A stretch of DNA of 64,000 nucleotides from Deinococcus malanensis (GCF_014647655.1 NZ_BMPP01000007.1:124001-188000), one strand, 5' to 3'. Shown: positions 39,421 to 52,490, numbered from the stretch's first letter. The notes: a model not told the origin generated them from the letters alone. Made by a program: numbers and translations.

Positions 39421-40569
39421 TCACACCAGCAGGTCGGCGGAATCATCTTCATCCGTGTCGCGCGAGAGAGGCAGGGTGAACCTGAAAGTGGCGCCGAGAC
39501 CACGCTCAGACTCCACGCCGATGGTCCCGCCATGTTCCTCGACCGCCATCTTGCAGAACGCCAGTCCCATGCCGGTGTCGAAGCGGCCATGCAGCGTCAG
39601 ACGGCTTTGCTCAAAGGCCGCGAACAGGTTGGGAATGTCTTCCTCGGGGATGCCCTCGCCGTTGTCCTGCACGACGACGTGCACAGCGTCCTCCAGCATG
39701 GACACAGAGATACCGATCATGCCCCCGTTGGTGGTGTGTTTCAACGCGTTGCTTATCAGATTGGCCATGATGCGCCGCACGATCTCGGGGTCGGCGTCGG
39801 CGGGGCTCATGTCCTGCTGGACCTCCACCCGGACGTTGCGCTCGCGCAGGCCGCTGCCGATGTCCCCGCGCGCCTGCTCGATCACCTCGGCAAACATGGG
39901 GCTGAACATCAGTTCGCGGCGCAGGTTCATCTTGCCGGCCTGAATCTTGCGGACATCCAGCATGTTGGCCGCCAGATGCAGCAGGTGCTGGGTCTCGTCA
40001 CGTGCTATCCGTACCAGATCCCGGGCGTCGTCGGGCACGCGATTATCGTCCTGAACAATTTCCAGCAGGCCCATGACGGCCGCGATGGGATTTTTCAGGT
40101 CATGTACCAGCATGTGGACCAGCTGGTCGCGGACCCGTTCCTCATGCTCCCAGGTGTCCATGCGCCGCTGCAGCTGACCCACCCGCTCAGACGCGATGCG
40201 GGCCTGGCCGACCCGCCTCAGCATGGTCTGCACCTGCAGGCTCAGTGCCTCGACAGGAGAGGCGTCACTGATCAGGGCGTCGGCACCGGCCGCGAGCAGT
40301 TCGCCCAGACCATGGGTACCCACAGCCAGCCACCAGGTGTTGCTCAGTTCCTGACGCTGACGCAGCATGGGCAGCACCTGCGAAAGCGGCACGCCGGGGG
40401 TATCGCTGTACAGCAGCACGACGTCCGGCACGCGCACATGAGCCTCGCGCAGCAGCGTCTCGGCGTCCTGGATAAACAGCACGTCGGTCTGCGCGAGCGT
40501 GGATGCCAGCTGCACGGCGCGCGGGCGCTCCGCCGTGACGACGAAAACAGTAGGAGCAGGGCTTGTCAT
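39421..40569 (-). CDS. Sensor histidine kinase with degenerate N-terminal receiver-like domain
   Basis: 382 residues, no membrane helix. Residues 1-120 look like a receiver domain, but the phospho-acceptor position reads VVLLYSD, with Tyr54 where Asp is expected, so it is probably a pseudo-receiver. A short coiled linker leads to the HisKA domain with [11 protein letters not shown] (His156) and an HATPase domain with [19 protein letters not shown] and GMGLAFCK. No cognate regulator is next to it. No Shine-Dalgarno site precedes ATG 40569; a TAGACT box lies 12 nt upstream. It sits just upstream of nuoA on the same strand. Confidence 0.88.
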   Translation of the reverse strand: MTSPAPTVFVVTAERPRAVQLASTLAQTDVLFIQDAETLLREAHVRVPDVVLLYSDTPGVPLSQVLPMLRQRQELSNTWWLAVGTHGLGELLAAGADALISDASPVEALSLQVQTMLRRVGQARIASERVGQLQRRMDTWEHEERVRDQLVHMLVHDLKNPIAAVMGLLEIVQDDNRVPDDARDLVRIARDETQHLLHLAANMLDVRKIQAGKMNLRRELMFSPMFAEVIEQARGDIGSGLRERNVRVEVQQDMSPADADPEIVRRIMANLISNALKHTTNGGMIGISVSMLEDAVHVVVQDNGEGIPEEDIPNLFAAFEQSRLTLHGRFDTGMGLAFCKMAVEEHGGTIGVESERGLGATFRFTLPLSRDTDEDDSADLLV

Positions 40570-40600
40570 GTGTTGCGCGGAAGTCTAGCGCCTGCAAGGA

Positions 40601-40634
40601 GGGACGGAGGCATGCACGTACATGCCTCCGTCCC
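40601..40634 (-). terminator. Hairpin ending the ROK/ABC sugar operon
   Basis: Perfect 14-bp stem (40601-40614 with 40621-40634) and 6-nt loop, 22 nt beyond the permease stop. It lacks a T-run but lies between two minus-strand units, so it likely terminates the sugar operon or protects its 3' end. Confidence 0.65.
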
Positions 40635-40655
40635 AGGTGGGTGCGCGTCAGAGCT

Positions 40656-41486
40656 TCAGCCTTTGACGCTTCCGGCCAGCAGACCGCGCACGAAGTAGCG
40701 GCCCAGCAGAATGTAGACCAGCAGGGTGGGCAGCGCGGCCAGGATAGCCCCGGCCATCGGCAGGTTCCACGACACGGCCTGTCCTCCCGCCAGCTGCGAC
40801 AGTGCGTAGGTCACCGGCTGCGAACTGGTGTTGGTCAGCGTCGCGGCGAACAGGAACTCGTTCCACACCTGCGTGAACTCCCAGATCACGACCACCACGA
40901 AGCCGGGAATGCTGATCGGGAAGATGACCTTGCGGTAGATGGCCCAGAAGCCCGCCCCGTCGATGGTGGCGGCCTCAACCAGGGCGTCGGGCACGTCGGC
41001 GTAGAAGTTCCGGAAGATCAGCGTGGTGATCGGCAGACCGTACACCACGTGCGCCAGGATCAGACCCCAGATGCTGCCGTACAGCCCCAGCGACTTGATG
41101 AACTGGAACAGCGGGATCAGGACCGCCTGATACGGAATGAACATCCCGAACAGCATCAGGGCGAACAGGGTGTTGGCTCCGCGAAATTTCCACTTGGCCA
41201 GCGCGTAGCCGTTGATGCTGCCCATCAGGGCGGCCAGCACGGTCGCCACCACCGCCAGGAACAGGCTGTTGCCCATGTTGCCGCCGATCTTGGCCCAGGC
41301 CTCCTGGAAGCTGGCCCAGTTCAGCGCGGCCGGCCAGTGCCAGGTGGTGGTCAGGCTGATGGCGTCGGGGCTCTTGAGTGCCGTGGCCAGCAGCAGGTAG
41401 ACCGGCACCAGGAAGAACAGGGCCGCCAGCAGCAGCAGGACGTATGTCCCCGCCCGGCCCGGCGTGAATTGGGTCGTCGGATTCAT
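40656..41486 (-). CDS. ABC sugar permease, MalG type (glucose-type importer)
   Basis: 276 residues, six helices. The EAA loop reads [25 protein letters not shown] and the C-terminus [12 protein letters not shown] 41486 overlaps the stop of the partner permease by one base (TGATG), with GAGGAG upstream. The frame is open further 5' only as an overlap with the partner. It forms the channel with the MalF-type subunit; the ATPase is not encoded here. Confidence 0.93.
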   Translation of the reverse strand: MNPTTQFTPGRAGTYVLLLLAALFFLVPVYLLLATALKSPDAISLTTTWHWPAALNWASFQEAWAKIGGNMGNSLFLAVVATVLAALMGSINGYALAKWKFRGANTLFALMLFGMFIPYQAVLIPLFQFIKSLGLYGSIWGLILAHVVYGLPITTLIFRNFYADVPDALVEAATIDGAGFWAIYRKVIFPISIPGFVVVVIWEFTQVWNEFLFAATLTNTSSQPVTYALSQLAGGQAVSWNLPMAGAILAALPTLLVYILLGRYFVRGLLAGSVKG

Positions 41487-42607
41487 CAGTGGCTCTCCTC
41501 GGTGCGGAAGGCGCTGGCCAGGTACGGCACGATCACGAAGGCGACCAGCAGCAGCAGGATCGTGCCGATGGCGGCGCCCAGCGCGAACTGGTTCTGACGG
41601 AAGCTGGTCAGGTACATGTTCAGGGCCGGAACGCTGGTAAAGGTGTTGTCCGGCCCCGACATGGCGTACACCAGATCGAAGATCTTGAGGCTGATGTGCC
41701 CCAGGATGATCATGGCGCTCAGGGTAATGGGCGCCAGCAGGGGGAAAATCACCCGGCGGTACATCTGGGCGTCGGTGGCGCCGTCCACGCGCGCCGCCTC
41801 GCGAATCTCCTCGGGAATGCCGCGCAGGCCGGCCAGGTACAGGGCCATGGTGTAGCCGCTCATCTGCCATACGGCCGCGATGATGATGCCGATCAGGGCC
41901 AGGTTGAAGCCGTGCAGCTCAGGGGCCGCCAGCAGCTTCAGATTCGGTCCGACAAACAGTGCCCAGGCCAGCAGCATCAGGGCGCACAGCCCGGCGACCA
42001 GCGCGCGGGGGCGCTGCGCTACCCTCAGCGCCCGCAGGGCGATGACGCCCAGCACCACGGCGACCACCACGGCCGTCATCAGCGGCAGCCTGTTCCAGTC
42101 GAACTTCCAGATGGCCTCGGTGCTGCTCAGCCAGCTGAAGGTGCCTGGCTGCCCTCCCACTACCGTGGGGATCTGATTAACTCCGCCCTGCGGCTGCAGC
42201 ATCCAGCGCCAGATGGTGCCGGTCACGATAAACGACAGGCTCATTGGAAACAGGAAGATGGTGCGCCACAGTCCCTCCCCTTTCGGGTTGCGGTCCAGGA
42301 TCATGGCCAGGCCCAGACCCAGACCCAGGCAGCCCAGAATGAAAAACAGGGTAAAGAAGATGGTGCTGACCAGTTCCTGGCGGAAGCGGCCCTGCAGGAA
42401 GCCGGAAAACAATTCCTGATAGTTGGCCAGTCCCACCCACTGAATCACCGGGTTTGCGGCCAGGGCCTGCGCCGGGTCATTGCCCCAGTCGGTCAGGCTG
42501 ACATACACCGTACGGCCGATAAAGCCGTACACAAACACGCCCAGCAGAATGACGCTGGGCAGCAGCACCGCGATGGCCCACAGGCGGTCTCTTGTTAAGC
42601 CTCTCAA
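41486..42607 (-). CDS. ABC sugar permease, MalF type (glucose-type importer)
   Basis: 373 residues if begun at TTG 42607, which has AGAGGAGG at a 7-nt spacing; a GTG at 42673 would add 22 residues but has no site. It is longer than most CUT1 permeases because of an extra membrane segment region (about residues 130-210, [21 protein letters not shown] and following), as in Thermus-type glucose permeases. EAA loop: [26 protein letters not shown]. Its ribosome site can pair with an upstream CCTCCTCT (see 42615-42642). Confidence 0.92.
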   Translation of the reverse strand: MRGLTRDRLWAIAVLLPSVILLGVFVYGFIGRTVYVSLTDWGNDPAQALAANPVIQWVGLANYQELFSGFLQGRFRQELVSTIFFTLFFILGCLGLGLGLAMILDRNPKGEGLWRTIFLFPMSLSFIVTGTIWRWMLQPQGGVNQIPTVVGGQPGTFSWLSSTEAIWKFDWNRLPLMTAVVVAVVLGVIALRALRVAQRPRALVAGLCALMLLAWALFVGPNLKLLAAPELHGFNLALIGIIIAAVWQMSGYTMALYLAGLRGIPEEIREAARVDGATDAQMYRRVIFPLLAPITLSAMIILGHISLKIFDLVYAMSGPDNTFTSVPALNMYLTSFRQNQFALGAAIGTILLLLVAFVIVPYLASAFRTEESH

Positions 42608-42614
42608 TCTGGCG

Positions 42615-42642
42615 CCTCCTCTCTTGGCCTTCAAAGAGGAGG
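42615..42642 (-). promoter_or_regulatory. Hairpin that can hide the ribosome site of the MalF-type gene
   Basis: CCTCCTCT (on the minus strand at 42635-42642) pairs perfectly over 8 bp with AGAGGAGG (42615-42622), the Shine-Dalgarno site of the TTG-started permease, with a 12-nt loop. This would lower permease translation relative to the binding protein. Confidence 0.55.
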
Positions 42643-42708
42643 GCGCGGGCCGGCAGTGCGGCGCTGACCGCAAGCTGCCTCCCGTGCCCCTCCCCCAGAA
42701 ATGGAGCC

Positions 42709-43944
42709 TTACTTGCCGATGCCGGCCCGTGTGGCGAGCTGCTGCGCGGCGTTGGCGGCGCCTCGGGCGTCGCGACCGGCCACGAACTGATCGATGATGG
42801 CCCCGAACGCGCTCATGAAGCTTTCCGGAGCCACGGCACCGTGCGCCATGCTGCCCACGATCTTGTTGCTCTTCCAGTCAGCCGCCGCACTCTTGCTGTA
42901 GGTGTTGTACTTGCTCAGGTCGCTGTCGATACGCGCGGCAATCGAGCCCTTGAGCGGGTTGAAGGCGTCCTGGCCCTGCTTACTTCCCATCACCTTGAGC
43001 CAGTTCATGGCCTCGGTGCGGTTCTTGGCGCCCTTGGGCAGACCGAAGGAGTCGGCCAGCATCACGAAGACCTTGTTCGTCCCGGGGCTGGGAGCCCAGC
43101 CGAAGTCCTTGCCAGGGGCCAGCTTCTTGGTGGTGGTGTAGTAGCCAGCTGCCCAGTCTCCCATGATGTTGAACGCACTGGTGCCGGCGGCGATGCGGTC
43201 ACTGGCCTGCTGCCAGCTGAGGCCCGAGGCGTCCTTGTTGGTGCAGTCCATAACTTTGCCGAAGGTGGTGAAGGCGCCCACCACCTTGGGGTCGGTGAAC
43301 TTCAGCTTGCCGGTCCAGAGGTTCTCCCAGCCTTGCGCGCCCAGCGTGCCGATCATGACGTTTTCCCAGAGGTGCTGCTGGGTCCAGTTCTCGCCGACCA
43401 CCAGCGGAGCGGTTACGCCCTTGGCCTTGAGTTTGGCACAGGTGGACAGGAACTCGGGCCAGGTCTTGGGCGCGGTTACGCCCCAGGCCTTGAGTTTGGC
43501 GGGGTTGTACCACATTACGTTGCTGCGGTGCACGTTGACGGGCACGCTCCAGATGCCGCCCTTGGCGCTGATCAGTTTGATGAGGTCCTGCGGGAATGCT
43601 TTGGTCCAGCCCTCGCTTTTGAACAGCGGGGTCAGGTCTTCCATGCGGTTGGCCACCACCCAGGTGCCGATCAGTTCCTGGCCGGCGTGCGCCTGGAAGC
43701 TGTCGGGTGGGGTCCCGCCCAACATGCGGGTCTTCAGGACCGCCTTGGCGTTGGTCCCGGCGCCACCAGAAACGGTCGCGTTATCGACCTTCACGGTGCG
43801 GTACTTCTGCTCGTACAGCTTGATCAGCGCCTGCAGGGCGGGGCCTTCGTCACCGGACCACCAGGAGAAGATCTCGACTTTCCCGGCGGCAGAGGCGCTG
43901 CCGGCAGTGGCGAGGGCAAGGGCGAGCATCAGGGCTTTTTTCAT
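42709..43944 (-). CDS. Glucose/galactose-type sugar-binding protein of ABC importer
   Basis: 411 residues with a signal peptide ([19 protein letters not shown]). The mature protein closely follows the Thermus glucose/galactose-binding protein as I recall it: [81 protein letters not shown] and [15 protein letters not shown]. Trp and His residues in these segments make up the sugar site in that family. It should capture glucose-like monosaccharides in the periplasm. GGAGG precedes ATG 43944; it lies 25 nt after the ROK regulator. Confidence 0.93.
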   Translation of the reverse strand: MKKALMLALALATAGSASAAGKVEIFSWWSGDEGPALQALIKLYEQKYRTVKVDNATVSGGAGTNAKAVLKTRMLGGTPPDSFQAHAGQELIGTWVVANRMEDLTPLFKSEGWTKAFPQDLIKLISAKGGIWSVPVNVHRSNVMWYNPAKLKAWGVTAPKTWPEFLSTCAKLKAKGVTAPLVVGENWTQQHLWENVMIGTLGAQGWENLWTGKLKFTDPKVVGAFTTFGKVMDCTNKDASGLSWQQASDRIAAGTSAFNIMGDWAAGYYTTTKKLAPGKDFGWAPSPGTNKVFVMLADSFGLPKGAKNRTEAMNWLKVMGSKQGQDAFNPLKGSIAARIDSDLSKYNTYSKSAAADWKSNKIVGSMAHGAVAPESFMSAFGAIIDQFVAGRDARGAANAAQQLATRAGIGK

Positions 43945-43969
43945 AGTGTTCCTCCAGGGGAGAGTGCGG

Positions 43970-45277
<1,308 letters not shown>

Positions 45278-45352
45278 ACGATCTCCGACAGGGACAACGC
45301 TACGGACGGCTTCACCATGTGGTGAACAGCAGAATTAGCAGAGCTTTTCTCA

Positions 45353-45387
45353 ATCTTGCGCTCACGATATTTTGTTTGTCAAACGAA
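45353..45387 (-). promoter_or_regulatory. Promoter and operator of the ROK/ABC operon
   Basis: On the minus strand TTGACA (45377-45382), an 18-nt spacer and CAAGAT (45353-45358) form a promoter. A 17-bp near-palindrome (45371-45387, TTYGTTTG-T-CAAACRAA form, one mismatch) covers the -35 box and resembles XylR/ROK operators. Confidence 0.6.
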
Positions 45388-45409
45388 CGAATTAATCAGA
45401 TTCGGTTGT

Positions 45410-45437
45410 AAAAAGAGGCCGGGATTGAATCCCGGCC
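45410..45437 (-). terminator. lysS: lysS intrinsic terminator
   Basis: A 9-bp GGCCGGGAT/ATCCCGGCC stem (45417-45425, 45429-45437) with a 3-nt loop is followed on the minus strand by TCTTTTT (45410-45416), 16 nt after the lysS stop. Confidence 0.85.
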
Positions 45438-45453
45438 CTGTTTTGCTGCGCGT

Positions 45454-46998
<1,545 letters not shown>

Positions 46999-47005
46999 AG
47001 CGGCA

Positions 47006-47011
47006 AGTATA
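47006..47011 (-). promoter_or_regulatory. -10 box TATACT for leaderless lysS
   Basis: TATACT on the minus strand lies 7 nt before the lysS ATG, so transcription would start at the start codon. Confidence 0.55.
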
Positions 47012-47042
47012 GGGCGCAGGGCCTACACGACCGATGCCAGAG

Positions 47043-47079
47043 GGAGATGGACGCCGAGAAGTTCTCAGCGTCCATCTCC
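47043..47079. other. Long inverted repeat between lysS and gfh1
   Basis: 18-nt arms (47043-47060, 47062-47079) with one mismatch in a 210-nt gap; the central bases would form the loop. No T-run. It probably terminates or processes the gfh1 transcript just before the lysS promoter. Confidence 0.5.
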
Positions 47080-47208
47080 TCTCTGCGCCAAGTCACCCAG
47101 GTTGTGGCTTCCGCCCAGGCAGCCACGGACCTTCGCTTCGCCCCAGCCCCAGCACATCCCGGCCTGCACCCCTTGCCGCCCGCTCAGAGCGCCCAAGGCG
47201 CTTCAGGC

Positions 47209-47697
47209 TCAGTACTCGATGCTCTTGACCTTGTACTTGACCTGCTTACCGCCTTCCAGGTTGACCACGAACGAGTCACCGGTCTTGCGCCCCATCAGTT
47301 CCTTGCCCACCGGGCTGTCCTCGCTGATGCGCGGCAGCGAGCCGCCCAGGACGGCCGCCTCCGGAGCGCTGACGACCTGCACCTTCATGTCCTTCTTGGT
47401 GGTCTCGTTGGACAGCAGCACGATGGCGCCCAGTTCCACCCGGCCATCGTTCTCGTGGTCCTCGATGATGGTCGCGCGGGCCAGGGTATCTTCCAGCTCG
47501 TCAAGCCGCGCCTCGATGGCCATCTTCTCGCGCTTGGCATCTTCCAGGCCGGTGTCTTCGGTATCGGCGCTGGTTTCCATCTGCTCCTGCAGAATGCGGG
47601 TGGCTTCCGCCAGGCGCTGCTGTTCCTGCTCCAGGGTTTTCTGAAGGCGCTCGAAGCCTTCGCGCGTGAGTCTCACCTGTCTGATTGCTTGGGTCAC
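47209..47697 (-). CDS. gfh1: Gre-family transcription factor, Gfh1-like
   Basis: 162 residues with the Gre layout: an N-terminal coiled-coil (residues about 8-78) and a C-terminal FKBP-like domain ([17 protein letters not shown]). The tip of the coiled coil reads [16 protein letters not shown], matching the Thermus Gfh1 tip with its cluster of acidic residues, instead of the GreA tip (DLxENAEY). Gfh1 enters the RNA polymerase secondary channel and inhibits or tunes transcription, while GreA stimulates transcript cleavage. GTG 47697 has GGAGG upstream. Confidence 0.82.
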   Translation of the reverse strand: MTQAIRQVRLTREGFERLQKTLEQEQQRLAEATRILQEQMETSADTEDTGLEDAKREKMAIEARLDELEDTLARATIIEDHENDGRVELGAIVLLSNETTKKDMKVQVVSAPEAAVLGGSLPRISEDSPVGKELMGRKTGDSFVVNLEGGKQVKYKVKSIEY

Positions 47698-47839
47698 TGT
47701 GAAGCCTCCAATTCCATGCAGGGCCAGGGGCCTGCGAATGCCACGGGCGGGTCGACTGGCTGTGAATCAGGGCGCATTCTGACATAGGCCCGCCAGGACG
47801 GCAATGAGCAGGATTGCGTTTGCGGCCGGGCCTGTCCGT

Positions 47840-48970
47840 TCAGGCTGCTCCGGTCCGCCGCAGGGTGAATACCGACAGCAGGAACAGCACGGTGCCCAGC
47901 ATGGCCAACGTAACCGGCACGGCCAGATGCCCGAAGCCCGCCACTCCCTGCCCCATCAGAAAGGGAAGCAGCACGCCTCCTGCCGAACCTGCCGTCAGCA
48001 GGAACGGCACCTGCCGCGCCGGCATCAGCTGTGAGGCCCAGGCCAGCATGCTGCCGAACACCGGTCCCAGCGCCAGCCCGGCCAGAATGCTTGCCCCGGG
48101 GGCGAACAGCGGAACCACAGCCGCCACAGCGCAGGCGGTGACCAGGGCCGCGCTTCCAATCACCAACGACGCCGGGTGCACCCTGGGCCCGAACATGCCA
48201 GTCAGCACACGCCCCAGGGTAATGCCACCCCAGAACCCGCTCAGCACCAGCGCCGCCCCAGGCAGCCCACGGCTGTCCAGGTAACGCACCGTCCAGGCAC
48301 CGTACCCGGCCTCCAGGCCCACATACACAGCAAGCATGAGGGCAAAGACCAGCATCAGGCCAGGGGCTACAGCGGTGACTGCATCCTGACTTCCAGCGGT
48401 TCCACCCGCTGACGCAATGTCCGGCACGCCCCACACCCGCGCCACCGCCAGCGTGAGGACCGCCGTGAGCGCCACTGCCAGAAACGGCCCCTCCAACCCG
48501 GCCTGCCCCAGGGACACCACCAGCAGGGGCGAGACCATACTTCCCACCCCAAAGACCGCATTGACCAGATTGACCGGCCGCGTGCCCCGCGCCGCATACG
48601 CCGCATTCAGGCAGGCGCTGACCCCTCCCAGCCCCAGACCGCCCACCAACGCTGCCGTGACAGCGAGCGGCCAGGAAGGTGCCAGACCGACCCCGCTCAC
48701 CCCAGCGGCCAGGATCAGCAGACTGACCACAACCGCGCGCCTGACACTGACCCGCCTCAGCGCCAGTCCTACGAGAAAAGGGGCCAGAGCCGAGCCCAGA
48801 AAATGCACGCTGGCAATCAGGCCCACGGCACCCGTATCCACCCCGAACCGGGCCTGAAACAGCGGAAAAGCCGGGCCATACATCGCCTGAATCAGGCCCA
48901 GCGTAAAAAAAGCCGCCACGCCCACTGCCAGCATGGGCAGCAGACGTGGTGGGGTGGAAAGTTCAGTCAC
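47840..48970 (-). CDS. MFS transporter
   Basis: 376 residues, about 12 membrane helices in two halves, without long loops. GLIQAMYGPAFPLFQARFGV and LALRRVSVRRAVVVSLLIL (the loop 2-3 region with basic residues) are typical. Substrate unknown; the overall style recalls FucP/YfkF-like sugar or drug carriers. GTG 48970 lies 7 nt after TACGTT (48978-48983), without a Shine-Dalgarno site, so it is probably leaderless. Confidence 0.85.
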   Translation of the reverse strand: MTELSTPPRLLPMLAVGVAAFFTLGLIQAMYGPAFPLFQARFGVDTGAVGLIASVHFLGSALAPFLVGLALRRVSVRRAVVVSLLILAAGVSGVGLAPSWPLAVTAALVGGLGLGGVSACLNAAYAARGTRPVNLVNAVFGVGSMVSPLLVVSLGQAGLEGPFLAVALTAVLTLAVARVWGVPDIASAGGTAGSQDAVTAVAPGLMLVFALMLAVYVGLEAGYGAWTVRYLDSRGLPGAALVLSGFWGGITLGRVLTGMFGPRVHPASLVIGSAALVTACAVAAVVPLFAPGASILAGLALGPVFGSMLAWASQLMPARQVPFLLTAGSAGGVLLPFLMGQGVAGFGHLAVPVTLAMLGTVLFLLSVFTLRRTGAA

Positions 48971-48977
48971 GCCCGCG

Positions 48978-48983
48978 AACGTA
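48978..48983 (-). promoter_or_regulatory. -10 box TACGTT for leaderless MFS gene
   Basis: TANNNT box on the minus strand, 7 nt upstream of the GTG start. Confidence 0.45.
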
Positions 48984-48991
48984 ACACACTC

Positions 48992-49021
48992 AGCTTTTCC
49001 TGGCAGCTTTCAGGAAAAGCT
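48992..49021 (-). terminator. Hairpin after the beta-barrel gene
   Basis: 11-bp perfect stem (48992-49002 with 49011-49021) and 8-nt loop directly after the stop at 49023-49025. A likely terminator, though without a downstream T-run on the minus strand. Confidence 0.6.
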
Positions 49022-49022
49022 T

Positions 49023-50000
49023 TTATTTGGGCAGCGCTACCAGAGAGATAAGCCAGGCACCTTCAGTGTTGCCAGGGCCGAAGCGGTAGCCGATGCTTGG
49101 GCCAACCATGGCCGGCAGCAGATCGGTGCGCAGGAACAGGTCCCCGTGAACGTAGGTGTAGTCGTTCGTCCAGTCCCGCGACACCCGGGTCCGGACAGCG
49201 CCCAGCCCCAGCGTGGACGAGGGCCAGCCCGCCGAGAGGCGGTAGGTAGCACTCAGCGTGGAGCCCTCATAGCGGCCCACACCGAAGTCAGGGATGAAGA
49301 CGGATCCGGTTACAAAACGTTCAAAGTGGGAGGCTTCCAGCAGCAGCCCCTTCACTGGGGAGACGTTGACCGCAGCATAAAGGTCCACGCTGGCCTGTCC
49401 TTCCTGCTGCATGGGAAACAGGTAGTAGCGTCCCGTGGCGGCCACATAGGTGTTGAATTTTCCGAAGGCCCGCCCATAGCCGGCACTGATCTCACTCTGG
49501 CTGTACGGGGCAGCCTTATCGCCCTTGTACGCCACGCCCACGTTGTTCAGCACGCGCACCCGGTCCTGCAACAGGGTAAAGGCGTAACCACCGGAAAAAT
49601 TTGACAGTCCACCGTTGCCACGCACCACACCACCGAACTGGAGGCCCTTATAGGGATTCCGGGTAATTTCAAAGGTCGGGGTGTTGTAAAACCGGCCAAT
49701 GGCGAACGAGGTGTCGTTGACGCGGGTGGTCAGACCAACATCCACATAGGTGGGCGCCCTGACCACACTTAGGCGGATGTCCTGAGAGAACGGAAGGGGA
49801 AAGTACCGCACTCCATACCCTTCGGTGTTGGAAATCACCGGCTGCAGACCGCCGAACCGAGAGAAGTAGTCTGAAGGAAGCTGCAGACGGTTGGCCACCG
49901 ACTCCAGTTGAGCGGAGGCCGTGGACATTAGACCCAGGACAGACCCAAGCAGGGCTGGAGCAACAAGACGCCGAAGGTTCAACACCCTCGTATGATGCAC
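49023..50000 (-). CDS. Probable outer-membrane beta-barrel-like envelope protein, unknown function
   Basis: 325 residues. A basic N-terminus and hydrophobic segment ending GLMSTASAQ form a signal peptide. The rest consists of short alternating strands rich in Gly, Tyr, Phe and Asn (for example VDVGLTTRVNDTSFAIGRFY, GRYYLFPMQ), and the C-terminus ends in a hydrophobic strand, LISLVALPK. This fits a beta-barrel, but no family is recognised. GTG 50000 has no clear ribosome site; another GTG five codons later would also keep the signal peptide. It lies 50 nt downstream of mutS2. Confidence 0.7.
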   Translation of the reverse strand: MHHTRVLNLRRLVAPALLGSVLGLMSTASAQLESVANRLQLPSDYFSRFGGLQPVISNTEGYGVRYFPLPFSQDIRLSVVRAPTYVDVGLTTRVNDTSFAIGRFYNTPTFEITRNPYKGLQFGGVVRGNGGLSNFSGGYAFTLLQDRVRVLNNVGVAYKGDKAAPYSQSEISAGYGRAFGKFNTYVAATGRYYLFPMQQEGQASVDLYAAVNVSPVKGLLLEASHFERFVTGSVFIPDFGVGRYEGSTLSATYRLSAGWPSSTLGLGAVRTRVSRDWTNDYTYVHGDLFLRTDLLPAMVGPSIGYRFGPGNTEGAWLISLVALPK

Positions 50001-50050
50001 GACCGGTGCTCAGGAACGATGTGAAAGCGCCGTACCCCCACCGAATTCCC

Positions 50051-52354
50051 CTACCGCCGCAGATTCACGATCGTGACCCCGTGGCCGCCCTGGTTGGCCT
50101 CGGCGTCGTGGAAGGACTCAACCTTCTTGTCAGTCTTGAGGTACTCGCGCAGCAGCCGGCGCAGTACGCCCTGCCCCTTGCCGTGCACCACCCGCAACGG
50201 GCTTTCCTTGAGGGCATGGGCTTCCAGAATGGCCGTGCGCAATTCCTCAACTGCTTCTTCCACACCCAGGCCCCGCAGTTGCAGTTCGTTCTGGAAGTTG
50301 CTGGGGGCGGTACCCGCGAAAGCCACGGCGCGGCCGTTTCTGCCCTTGGCCGCCGGTACTTTCACTTCCTGCTTGAGACGCACGTCCCGGCGTTTAACCC
50401 CAACCTTCATGACGCCCAGCTGCACGACCAGATCATCGCCGCGCAGTTCCAGTACCTGACCGCTGGCGTTGTAGGCCGGCACTTCCACCTGGCTGCCCAC
50501 CCGGATGGGATCGCCGCGTTCCTCGCGGATCGGAGGTGCAGGACGGGCCTTCTGGGCGGCAGCACGCAGCTCGCGCAGCTCCTGCATGACGCGGGGGCGC
50601 GCACTTTCCTCCTGGGCCCGGGCACGCAGCGTGCGGACCCGCTCGACGGCGTCGGCATACAGCGTCTCGGCTTTCTGGGCTGCCTCGGCCAGCATCTCGT
50701 TGCGACGCGCTTCAAGGGTTTCACGTTCCTGACGGACGCGGGCCAGTTCGGCCTCGGCATCCCGGCGGGCGACGACAGCCGTCTCCAGCTGGCCAGCCAG
50801 CTCGGCACGCTCAGTTTCGAGGCCCTCAAGCATGCGCTCCATCAGGCCCGCTTCGGGACCCAGCAGGGTCTGGGCACGCTCCAGCACCCCTGGAGGCAGG
50901 CCCATGCGCTGCGCAATGGCCAGTGCGTAGCTGCGCCCCGGCTGACCCACCTGCAGGTGGTAGGTGGGCGCCAGGGTGCTGACCTCGAAACCCATGCTGG
51001 CGTTCTTCAGTCCGGGCGTTTCAAGGGCGAACAGCTTGAGCGGCGAGAGGTGGCTGGTAATAATCCCGCGCGCGTCCTGGGACAGCAGGGTCTCGATCAG
51101 TGACTGCGCCAGGGCTGCGCCCTCGTCAGGATCAGTGCCGGAGCCCAACTCGTCGATCAGGACCAGGGTGTCGGGCGCGGCGTGGCGCAGCACATAGCGC
51201 AGGTGCTTGAGGTGCGAGGCAAATGTGGACAGGCTGGCTTCGATGCTCTGCTCGTCACCGATATCCACCAGCACGTCGCGCACCACCGGAAGGCGGGCCG
51301 TGGCCGCCGCCACGTACAGCCCACACTGGTGCATCAGCACCGCCAGCCCCAGCGTCTTGAGGGTGGCGGTCTTACCACCCATGTTGGGTCCGGTGATCAG
51401 CAGCAGCCGTGTCTCGCCCAGACCAATGTCGTTGGGGACCGGGTTCTCGATCAGGGGGTGACGGGCCTCGCGCAGGTCGTAGGTGTGGTCCTGCACCGGC
51501 TCGGGGCGGTTAAGGCGCCAGTCACGCGCCAGCCGGGCCTTGGCCGCGATCAGGTCCAGTTCGCCCACGGTGGCCAGCGTCATCGGCACGGCCGAGTCCC
51601 CCGCCAGTAGTCCGGTCAGCTCGGTCAGGATACGCCGGACCTCGGCCTCCTCATCCAGGATCAGGCGGGTGAGCTCGTTGTTGAGCTGTGTCACGGCAGC
51701 CGGTTCGACAAAGTAGGTCTGTCCGGTCGCGGAGGCGTCCACGATGATGCCCTGCACCTGCCCGACACGGCTGGCCTGCACCGGCAGCACGTAGCGGTCA
51801 CGGCGGATGGTGACGATGTGTTCCTGCAGCACATCGGCCCAGCGTTCCAGGGTAGCCGAGAGCTTCTCGCGGATGCGGCCCCGCAGCGGATCAATTCGTT
51901 TGCGCAGGTCCCGCAGGCGGGGCGAGGCGTCGTCGCGTACGCCGCCGTCGCGGTCCAGGGCCGACAGAAAGCGGCGCACCAGTTCGCTGTGGTCGCCCAG
52001 ACCCTGCCCCACCTCACGCAAGGGTCCGCGCGAATTGGCGTCGATGGCCCGGCGCACGGTCATGGCCCCGTCGAGCGAGTAGGCAGCGTTCAGCAGTTCC
52101 TGGCCAGACAGCACCCGCCCCTCTGCAGCGCGGGCGTGCAGCTCACGGATGTCCTGAATGCCGCCCAGGGACAGGCTGACGCCAAACAGGGCGTCTTCGA
52201 CTTCATCAAGCTCGCGTGCAATACGTCCGGCATCGTCCGAAGGCAGGAGGGCCCGCGCGCGCTCGGCGCCCAGCGTCGTGCTGCTGCGCTGCTCGAGGGC
52301 GTCTCGGACGCGGGGGAAATCCAGGGCGGACAGGGCGCGGGAATCAAACGGCAT
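50051..52354 (-). CDS. mutS2: Endonuclease/ATPase MutS2
   Basis: 767 residues. Core and lever region at the N-terminus, MutS-type ATPase with Walker A in [15 protein letters not shown] and [19 protein letters not shown], a charged coiled-coil (about 510-620), then a C-terminal Smr nuclease domain ([35 protein letters not shown]). MutS2 proteins suppress recombination or rescue collided ribosomes; it lacks the MutS mismatch-binding domain. ATG 52354 lies 9 nt after TATGCT (52364-52369), consistent with a short or absent leader. Confidence 0.95.
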   Translation of the reverse strand: MPFDSRALSALDFPRVRDALEQRSSTTLGAERARALLPSDDAGRIARELDEVEDALFGVSLSLGGIQDIRELHARAAEGRVLSGQELLNAAYSLDGAMTVRRAIDANSRGPLREVGQGLGDHSELVRRFLSALDRDGGVRDDASPRLRDLRKRIDPLRGRIREKLSATLERWADVLQEHIVTIRRDRYVLPVQASRVGQVQGIIVDASATGQTYFVEPAAVTQLNNELTRLILDEEAEVRRILTELTGLLAGDSAVPMTLATVGELDLIAAKARLARDWRLNRPEPVQDHTYDLREARHPLIENPVPNDIGLGETRLLLITGPNMGGKTATLKTLGLAVLMHQCGLYVAAATARLPVVRDVLVDIGDEQSIEASLSTFASHLKHLRYVLRHAAPDTLVLIDELGSGTDPDEGAALAQSLIETLLSQDARGIITSHLSPLKLFALETPGLKNASMGFEVSTLAPTYHLQVGQPGRSYALAIAQRMGLPPGVLERAQTLLGPEAGLMERMLEGLETERAELAGQLETAVVARRDAEAELARVRQERETLEARRNEMLAEAAQKAETLYADAVERVRTLRARAQEESARPRVMQELRELRAAAQKARPAPPIREERGDPIRVGSQVEVPAYNASGQVLELRGDDLVVQLGVMKVGVKRRDVRLKQEVKVPAAKGRNGRAVAFAGTAPSNFQNELQLRGLGVEEAVEELRTAILEAHALKESPLRVVHGKGQGVLRRLLREYLKTDKKVESFHDAEANQGGHGVTIVNLRR

Positions 52355-52363
52355 CTCCAGGGG

Positions 52364-52369
52364 AGCATA
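52364..52369 (-). promoter_or_regulatory. -10 box TATGCT before mutS2
   Basis: TANNNT box on the minus strand 9 nt before the mutS2 ATG, with GGAG immediately next to the ATG (too close to act as a normal ribosome site). Confidence 0.4.
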
Positions 52370-52490
52370 ACAATGCCTGCCAGACGAATGGTGCGCCGAG
52401 TGGCTTAGCCACTATCGCCACCTTTACCCTGCGCCGGCCAGACCGGGCGACTCACAGTCCGGTTGTGCACAACGTGATGACATGCACAGC

